Assembly: GCA_052387695.1 (NCBI GenBank)
Contig: JBQTIX010000119.1
Span: 19,969-83,968, forward strand
From: Panacagrimonas sp052387695
GTDB taxonomy: Bacteria; Pseudomonadota; Gammaproteobacteria; Nevskiales; Nevskiaceae
DNA: 64,000 bases
Direction of reading: 5' to 3'
Shown piece by piece: positions 60,002-64,000 of the stretch. Made by a program: the position numbers and the translations under genes. Numbering within the stretch: position 1 is the stretch's first letter; every line of letters begins with the position of its first letter. The notes under the pieces were generated by a model that saw nothing but the letters and a program-made list of their open reading frames with translations, searched no databases and was not told the DNA's origin.

Positions 60002-60243
60002 ACCTTTTTCTTGCCCGTGCTTTTCAGCTTGCTCCGCAGCGCGGTGAAGTACCTTGCATCCATGCGACCCGCCGGCTTGGACTGCATACCATCCATAAGG
60101 TACTGACGGAACTGCACGCGGTCACGGTCGCGCCGTATCAGTTCGCGCATGTACTCGCTGGAGCTGCCGTAACCCTCGGCCTGAATGCGGTGATCCACGA
60201 AAAGCTTCAGTTCGTCAGGCAGCGAAATATTCATCGTCGACAT
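59998..60243 (-). CDS. parD: ParD-type antitoxin
   Basis: An 81-residue antitoxin with an N-terminal ribbon-helix-helix (MNISLPDELKLFVDHRIQAEGYGSSSEYMRELIRRD) and a C-terminal toxin-binding tail. It autoregulates its operon with the toxin; a perfect 25-bp palindrome is placed right upstream of its start. Confidence 0.93.
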   Translation of the reverse strand: MSTMNISLPDELKLFVDHRIQAEGYGSSSEYMRELIRRDRDRVQFRQYLMDGMQSKPAGRMDARYFTALRSKLKSTGKKKV

Positions 60244-60257
60244 GACCGGACGCTAGC

Positions 60258-60282
60258 AGCGTTGCCAAACTTTGGCAACGCT
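60258..60282. promoter_or_regulatory. Perfect 25-bp palindrome upstream of parD, likely operator
   Basis: AGCGTTGCCAAA-C-TTTGGCAACGCT: two perfect 12-bp arms around a single base, 15 bp before the parD ATG. This is where a ParD ribbon-helix-helix dimer would bind to repress the pair. Confidence 0.9.
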
Positions 60283-60331
60283 AATGTCGCCGTCAGATTC
60301 TGGTGATTCGATGTTGGCAGCGGAAACGACA

Positions 60332-60360
60332 AAGGGTGCGAGATGCGATCTCGCGCCCTT
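60332..60360 (-). terminator. Terminator hairpin retained with the tuf fragment
   Basis: AAGGGTGCGAGA with TCTCGCGCCCTT (one mismatch) downstream of the tuf fragment on the minus strand. It is the degenerate twin of the terminator at 63842-63868 downstream of the intact tuf, so the duplicated segment included the terminator. Confidence 0.75.
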
Positions 60361-60381
60361 CGGATACCGCAAGGTCGCTTG

Positions 60382-60589
60382 TTACGCCAGAATCTTCGTA
60401 ACGACACCGGCCCCGACGGTCCTGCCCCCCCTCGCGGATGGCGAAACGGACCTGCTCTTCCATCGCAATCGGGTTGATCAGTTCCACCGTGACCTTGACG
60501 TTGTCGCCAGGCATGACCATCTCGGTGCCGTCGCCGAGTTCGACATTGCCAGTGACGTCGGTGGTGCGGAAGTAGAACTGGGGTCGGTG
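60382..60589 (-). pseudogene. tuf: 3' fragment of tuf (elongation factor Tu), frameshifted
   Basis: The minus strand encodes RPQFYFRTTDVTGNVELGDG then TEMVMPGDNVKVTVELINPI and AMEEQVRFAIREGG, then continues in another frame as the EF-Tu terminus RTVGAGVVTKILA-stop. A G-run of seven (near 60424-60431) has an extra base and causes the frameshift. No EF-Tu sequence lies before the RPQFYF block; a REP-like hairpin begins 7 bp beyond. The intact tuf 3' end at 63922-64000 is the likely source. Confidence 0.92.
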
Positions 60590-60595
60590 GTGCGG

Positions 60596-60632
60596 TAGGG
60601 CGGGTTAGCAGTTTCATCGCGTAACCCGCCTT
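60596..60632. repeat. REP-like hairpin GGCGGGTTA...TAACCCGCC at the tuf-fragment junction
   Basis: GGCGGGTTA (60599-60607) pairs perfectly with TAACCCGCC (60622-60630). Hairpins with GGCGGGTTACGC-type arms are abundant in many proteobacteria. It lies 7 bp from the break in tuf homology, suggesting a role in the rearrangement. Confidence 0.75.
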
Positions 60633-60680
60633 CCGCGACTGGGAGGTTGTGGCGAGCACCGCTGCTGCCACCTATGTCTC

Positions 60681-61134
60681 TCACTTCGGCCGCTCGCCCA
60701 GCGCTTCGACATCCGCCTGGTCCTGCAACCGACCCGTCGCCTTCTTGTTTTCCAGCAAGCCGTCGATATCGATGAAGTCTACCTCGATGCCGTCAATCGC
60801 CAGACGAATCTTTCTCGCGTAGCAATCTGAGAATCGCACACCGGTGGCGGCGGTGAGCAAGCCGATGCGCTGCGGCGGATAGCCAAGCTGGACCACGACG
60901 CCTTCATCGAGGAAGTCGCTGGCCTTGAAGTCGAGCTGGCCAAACCCGAAATCGGTCAGTGCCTGCACGATCCTCGCGGCATTTTCGGGCGCTATCTCAA
61001 TCCACACATCCAGTGTCCTTGGTGTAACGAGGATGGCCGTGAGCCGCCATCGCGTAGCCACCGACGATCAGATAGCGAACGCGGTTAGCGTTTAACGATG
61101 CGATAAACTCTTTGAAGTCGCGGCTCAGTTGCAT
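60681..61134 (-). pseudogene. Nucleotidyltransferase-like protein, single frameshift
   Basis: The frame from ATG 61134 reads MQLSRDFKEFIASLNANRV then RYLIVGGYAMAAHGHPRYTKD, a nucleotidyltransferase-fold start with the GG(Y) motif. The rest continues in another frame (LDVWIEIAPENAARIVQALTDFGFG ... QLGYPPQRIGLLT ... KKATGRLQDQADVEALGERPK). One extra base near 61015 (GGACACTGGATG in place of GGACCTGGATG) separates them. The complete protein would be about 150 residues. It is either a pseudogene or a sequencing error. It overlaps the small upstream gene by 50 bp. Confidence 0.8.
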
Positions 61135-61282
61135 CGGTCCAGCCGTGGTGTTCCAGGCGAATGGCCTGCAGGGCGGCGAGGCGCGCGGTCACCGGCAGGG
61201 TGCGCCAGAACTCTACGTCACGCGGTTCCTCGCCGAGGCGGAACGTGCGCACCATGGGGACGATATTTCGCGGCAAGTTCAT
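61085..61282 (-). CDS. Small partner of the nucleotidyltransferase-like gene
   Basis: A 65-residue protein (MVRTFRLGEEPRDVEFWRTL near the start; EPRLQRVYRIVKR at the end). Such short proteins are found directly upstream of, and overlapping, this type of nucleotidyltransferase, in arrangements that resemble toxin-antitoxin pairs. Function is not established. ATG 61282 is the only good start. Confidence 0.7.
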   Translation of the reverse strand: MNLPRNIVPMVRTFRLGEEPRDVEFWRTLPVTARLAALQAIRLEHHGWTDATEPRLQRVYRIVKR

Positions 61283-61412
61283 TTCCGGAATCTACGCGCA
61301 ACGATGGCTTAGGTAAATCGGCGGCACTCTAAAAGCTTTCGCGGCTGGCACATGCCCCCGCCGCTCGTCTCTTCTCTCCCCCACTATTCGCGAGCCGCTT
61401 AGAACAGCAAAT

Positions 61413-61435
61413 GTAGTGCGCGCATCGCGCACTAC
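61413..61435. repeat. Perfect palindrome GTAGTGCGCG-CAT-CGCGCACTAC
   Basis: Two perfect 10-bp arms around CAT, in the 284-bp gap between the small partner gene and phoX. It could be a REP-like unit or an operator for the partner gene about 130 bp away. The rest of the gap holds only the terminator below. Confidence 0.65.
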
Positions 61436-61499
61436 CCCTCTCTCACATCGATCGTCAATCGTGCGCGGTGCGCAGGCTACAACTCCTCGTCTCAAACAA

Positions 61500-61531
61500 C
61501 AGAAGGCCCGCACACCCGTGCGGGCCTTCTG
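61500..61531 (-). terminator. Intrinsic terminator downstream of phoX
   Basis: A perfect 14-bp stem (CAGAAGGCCCGCAC / GTGCGGGCCTTCTG, loop ACCC) is followed on the minus strand by TTGTTTG. It ends phoX transcription. Confidence 0.9.
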
Positions 61532-61566
61532 CATTTACATCTTCAATCCCCCACATCCGTCACCCA

Positions 61567-63720
61567 TCAAAGGCCGATCACACCGCCATCGTCGCGCGTG
61601 ATGACGATCGTCGCCGAACGTGGTCGCGACACGCCGTCCAGCGCCGGCCAAGTACTGATCAGGCTGGCCAGGGTACCGTTCTCGCCGGGATGCTGGATGT
61701 TGACGAACATGGTCTTGCCGTCCGGGGTGATGTCTACGCCGGTCAGCTCGCAGTCCTTCGGGCCGACCATGAAACGACGCAGATGGGGTCCCGGAACCGG
61801 CGCCACGTAGGTCACCACTCCATTGACGGCGACCGCGTCCGGACGCGACGACCCGGTGGCGCCGTCGTCGTTCATGTGCCGCGGGACGGCCGCCAGCATC
61901 ATGCAGTTGGTCGTGTCGGTGAACGCACCGTCGTCGGTCTGGACCCACATCACGCCGCGAGGATCGCACCACAGGCCGTCCGGGCTGGAGAAGTCATTGC
62001 TGTCGTCGAGATTGGACAGATTCACATTGCTGGCGACGTCGTCGGCTTCGGCGCCGAACAGCCAGATGTCCCAGGTGAAGCTGGTCGCGGCTGGCTGGTC
62101 ACCCGCTTCGCGCCAGCGGATGATGTGGCCGTTGCGATTGCCGCCGCCGGCCGGGTTGCCGAGCCCGTCGGTGTAATCGCGCGGATTGGCGGCGTCTACC
62201 GCCTGCTGGCCCGTTCCCGCGGTGATGCGACGGTTGGAGTTGTTGGTCAGGGTCAGGTACACCAGACCCGTGGTCGGGTCGACCGCGACCCACTCGGGGC
62301 GATCCATCTTGGTGGCACCCAGGGCATCGCCGGCGAGGCGCGCGTTGATCAGCACGTCCGCCTGATCCTCGAAGGGATAGGCGGTGTTGCTGGCGTCGAG
62401 GCCGTTCTGGCCGAACACCAGGGGCAACCAGGCGCCCGTGCCGTCCGCGTTGAAGCGAGCCACGTAGAGCGTGCCGCGATTGAGGTACTTGTTGCCGGCG
62501 GCGATGCCGCGATCGGCAGGGTTGAAGTTCTCGCGCGAAACGAACTTGTACACGTAGTCGCCGCGCTGATCGTCGCCCATGTAGAACACCACCGGCTTGC
62601 CGGGAACGGGCGGCAGGTGCGGCCAGCAACCTTCATGCGCGAAGCGGCCAAGCGCGGTGCGCTTGACCGGGTGGGACTTCGGTTTGTAGGGATCGACCTC
62701 GACCACCCAGCCATAGGTGTTGGCGACGTTGCGGTAGTCCGCTTCGGCGCTCGCGCCCTTGACCGTGGCATCCCAGCGATCGAAGTTGTCGCCCTCGACC
62801 GAGGCCCAGTTGTGCCGCCCCAGAGCGCTCGTCACGCCGTTGCGACGCAGCGAGGTCAGTTCTTTCGCGCTGCGGTTGGCGTCGTCGGTGGTGGGCCGCG
62901 CGAAGTAGCCGGCCCAGTTTTCCTCGCAGGTGAGGTAGGTGCCCCAGGGCGTGAAGCCCTCGGCGCAGTTGTTGACGGTGCCGCGGGTTCGGGTGCCGTT
63001 CGGCGAGAACAGCGTCACCAATTGCGACGAACCCGCAGCCGGACCCTGGATGCGCATCGTTGTGATCGCGGTCAGACGACGATTGCGCGACGAGTTGCGC
63101 ACCACCTGGAACTGGCCGCCGCCGTCCTTGGCGATCTCGATGATGCTGACGCCGTGCGCCTGCATCTCCTTGAGCGCCTCGGCTTCCGGTCGCACGCCGC
63201 TGCCGTTGTTGGTCGCGCCGTTGGCGTGCAGGTAGGTGGTGGTCAGCGCCTCGTGATTCATGCACAGCATGCCGCGATTGGAGGCATTGCGGTTCGGCGT
63301 GCCGTTGGCATTCATGCCGAAGTAGTACATGCCGTCGTGATGATCGCCGGCACGGCGGTCGAACTGCTGGTCGGTGCCGTCGTTGGCGTACTCGGAAACT
63401 CCGTTGCGGATCGGGTCGCCCAGCGCGTACAACACGCGCGCCGTGTAGCCCGTGGGCACAATCACGGCGTCGGCGAGACTCTTGGCGACGGCGTTGAAGC
63501 CGAGTTGCAGACCGCCGACGGCGTTGGCCTTTTCGGACAGCGACAGGGCCGCTCCACCGAAGAATGCGGCGGACACCGCGCTCATACCCTTGAGCACATC
63601 GCGGCGCGTCAAGCGCGCTGCTATGAGATCCAGGAGATGGGGGTTGACCGACTCATTGGTGCTGGTATCGGCATCATCGTGATGCGTCGTTTCGGGATGG
63701 TGTGACAGCGGCGTTGACAT
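61567..63720 (-). CDS. PhoX-family alkaline phosphatase-like protein
   Basis: A 717-residue DUF839/PhoX-family protein. The N-terminus carries a twin-arginine signal (LTRRDVLKGMSAVSAAFFGGAAL, RR at 39-40), so it is exported folded. The beta-propeller body includes NAEGFTPWGTYLTCEENWAGYF-like CAEGFTPWGTYLTCEENW and the repeated NRNGHIIRWREAGD and ETAGENGTLAS-like segments with acidic metal-binding loops. PhoX enzymes hydrolyse phosphomonoesters using calcium and iron. No Pho-box was identified. It separates the two tuf copies. Confidence 0.9.
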   Translation of the reverse strand: MSTPLSHHPETTHHDDADTSTNESVNPHLLDLIAARLTRRDVLKGMSAVSAAFFGGAALSLSEKANAVGGLQLGFNAVAKSLADAVIVPTGYTARVLYALGDPIRNGVSEYANDGTDQQFDRRAGDHHDGMYYFGMNANGTPNRNASNRGMLCMNHEALTTTYLHANGATNNGSGVRPEAEALKEMQAHGVSIIEIAKDGGGQFQVVRNSSRNRRLTAITTMRIQGPAAGSSQLVTLFSPNGTRTRGTVNNCAEGFTPWGTYLTCEENWAGYFARPTTDDANRSAKELTSLRRNGVTSALGRHNWASVEGDNFDRWDATVKGASAEADYRNVANTYGWVVEVDPYKPKSHPVKRTALGRFAHEGCWPHLPPVPGKPVVFYMGDDQRGDYVYKFVSRENFNPADRGIAAGNKYLNRGTLYVARFNADGTGAWLPLVFGQNGLDASNTAYPFEDQADVLINARLAGDALGATKMDRPEWVAVDPTTGLVYLTLTNNSNRRITAGTGQQAVDAANPRDYTDGLGNPAGGGNRNGHIIRWREAGDQPAATSFTWDIWLFGAEADDVASNVNLSNLDDSNDFSSPDGLWCDPRGVMWVQTDDGAFTDTTNCMMLAAVPRHMNDDGATGSSRPDAVAVNGVVTYVAPVPGPHLRRFMVGPKDCELTGVDITPDGKTMFVNIQHPGENGTLASLISTWPALDGVSRPRSATIVITRDDGGVIGL

Positions 63721-63841
63721 TCCGGTTGTTCCTTTGCTGGGTGGGCTAGGCGCCCGCAGCCTAGGGACCGATCGTGAATCGCCGGAGATGGTTTCAAGTC
63801 ACTTGGAAGTCACAGGAATTTCGATCCGCCCGCAACGAAAA

Positions 63842-63868
63842 AGGGCGCGAGATGATCTCGCGCCCTTC
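63842..63868 (-). terminator. Intrinsic terminator downstream of tuf
   Basis: AAGGGCGCGAGA / TCTCGCGCCCTT, a perfect 12-bp stem with a 3-nt loop, followed on the minus strand by TTTCGTTG. It ends tuf transcription before phoX. Confidence 0.9.
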
Positions 63869-63921
63869 CGTTTACCACATTCAATCCCTGCCGCGATGGA
63901 GTCTGCGGCGGGGGACTGGGT

Positions 63922-64000
63922 TTATGCCAGGATCTTCGTCACGACCCCTGCGCCGACGGTTCTTCCACCCTCGCGGATGGCGAAGCGGACCTGCTCTTCC
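63922..64000 (-). CDS. tuf: Elongation factor Tu, C-terminal end
   Basis: Only the last 25 codons are inside the window; the gene continues off the right edge. They read EEQVRFAIREGGRTVGAGVV followed by TKILA-TAA, the exact EF-Tu terminus with an intact frame. EF-Tu delivers aminoacyl-tRNA to the ribosome. Its end also occurs, broken, at 60382-60589. Confidence 0.95.
   Translation of the reverse strand, partial: EEQVRFAIREGGRTVGAGVVTKILA

Noticed and set aside
61468..63705. Plus-strand open frame of 745 codons
   Set aside because: Antisense shadow of the PhoX gene, rich in Gly/Arg/His with no domain.

Overview
The window is high-GC (visibly about two-thirds G+C) bacterial chromosome. The ribosomal-protein order (S10, spc and alpha operons with rpmJ between secY and rpsM), the PlsY, GpsA, BirA and CoaX proteins and the Hvf, DUF1302 and DUF1329 families point to a gammaproteobacterium. 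The DUF1302/DUF1329 pair, wax-ester synthase, Baeyer-Villiger monooxygenase and many acyltransferases fit a lipid- or hydrocarbon-using lineage such as Nevskiales/Solimonadaceae or a Xanthomonadales relative. That placement is inference from gene content only.

Layout. 1-4.9 kb: start of an OmpA-like porin, prfC, and a large cyclase/ATPase/TPR regulator. 4.9-8.6 kb: a complete hvfXABC operon (DoxX membrane protein, EGKCG-repeat precursor peptide, DUF692/MNIO enzyme, DUF2063 partner), with a strong terminator-like hairpin between hvfA and hvfB and a divergent AraC-type gene. 8.7-11.0 kb: plsY-birA-coaX. 11-16.7 kb: DUF1329 and DUF1302 envelope proteins flanking a DUF2236 protein. 17.2-22.8 kb: an overlapping operon of serine hydrolase, COG3687-type metal-dependent hydrolase, short-chain dehydrogenase and Baeyer-Villiger monooxygenase, with a divergent TetR gene. 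22.8-30 kb: repeats, a TonB-receptor remnant, a PaaG-like hydratase, an epimerase plus acyltransferase pair, and GNAT-putA. 30.1-37.7 kb: a six-gene glycerolipid operon (two alpha/beta hydrolases, PlsB-like, HAD-PlsC fusion, GpsA, WS/DGAT) that could carry glycerol-3-phosphate to neutral lipid. 38-45 kb: BadH-like dehydrogenase, sulfotransferase, FAD-linked oxidase, AEC transporter, Rid-family lipoprotein, CoA-binding protein, HIT protein and a PCu(A)C copper chaperone. 45.2-59.0 kb: alpha, spc and S10 ribosomal operons, all on the minus strand. 59.1-64 kb: a variable insert between rpsJ and tuf, with a lipoprotein, a ParDE toxin-antitoxin pair, a decayed 3' fragment of tuf, a frameshifted nucleotidyltransferase and its partner, a Tat-exported PhoX, and the 3' end of an intact tuf at the right edge.

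The most unusual signal is a short repeat that sits between co-directional genes and encodes a mini-ORF (consensus MSTxRxxKLRRG). It overlaps both the upstream stop and the downstream start by four bases (ATGA or TTGA). One copy links the HAD-PlsC gene to gpsA, and two tandem copies link the FAD oxidase to the AEC transporter. The repeat appears to preserve stop-start translational coupling at each junction. Other themes are many REP- or MITE-like hairpins, some of which supply stop codons or mark the edge of a pseudogene, and two copper-related loci (hvf and PCu(A)C).
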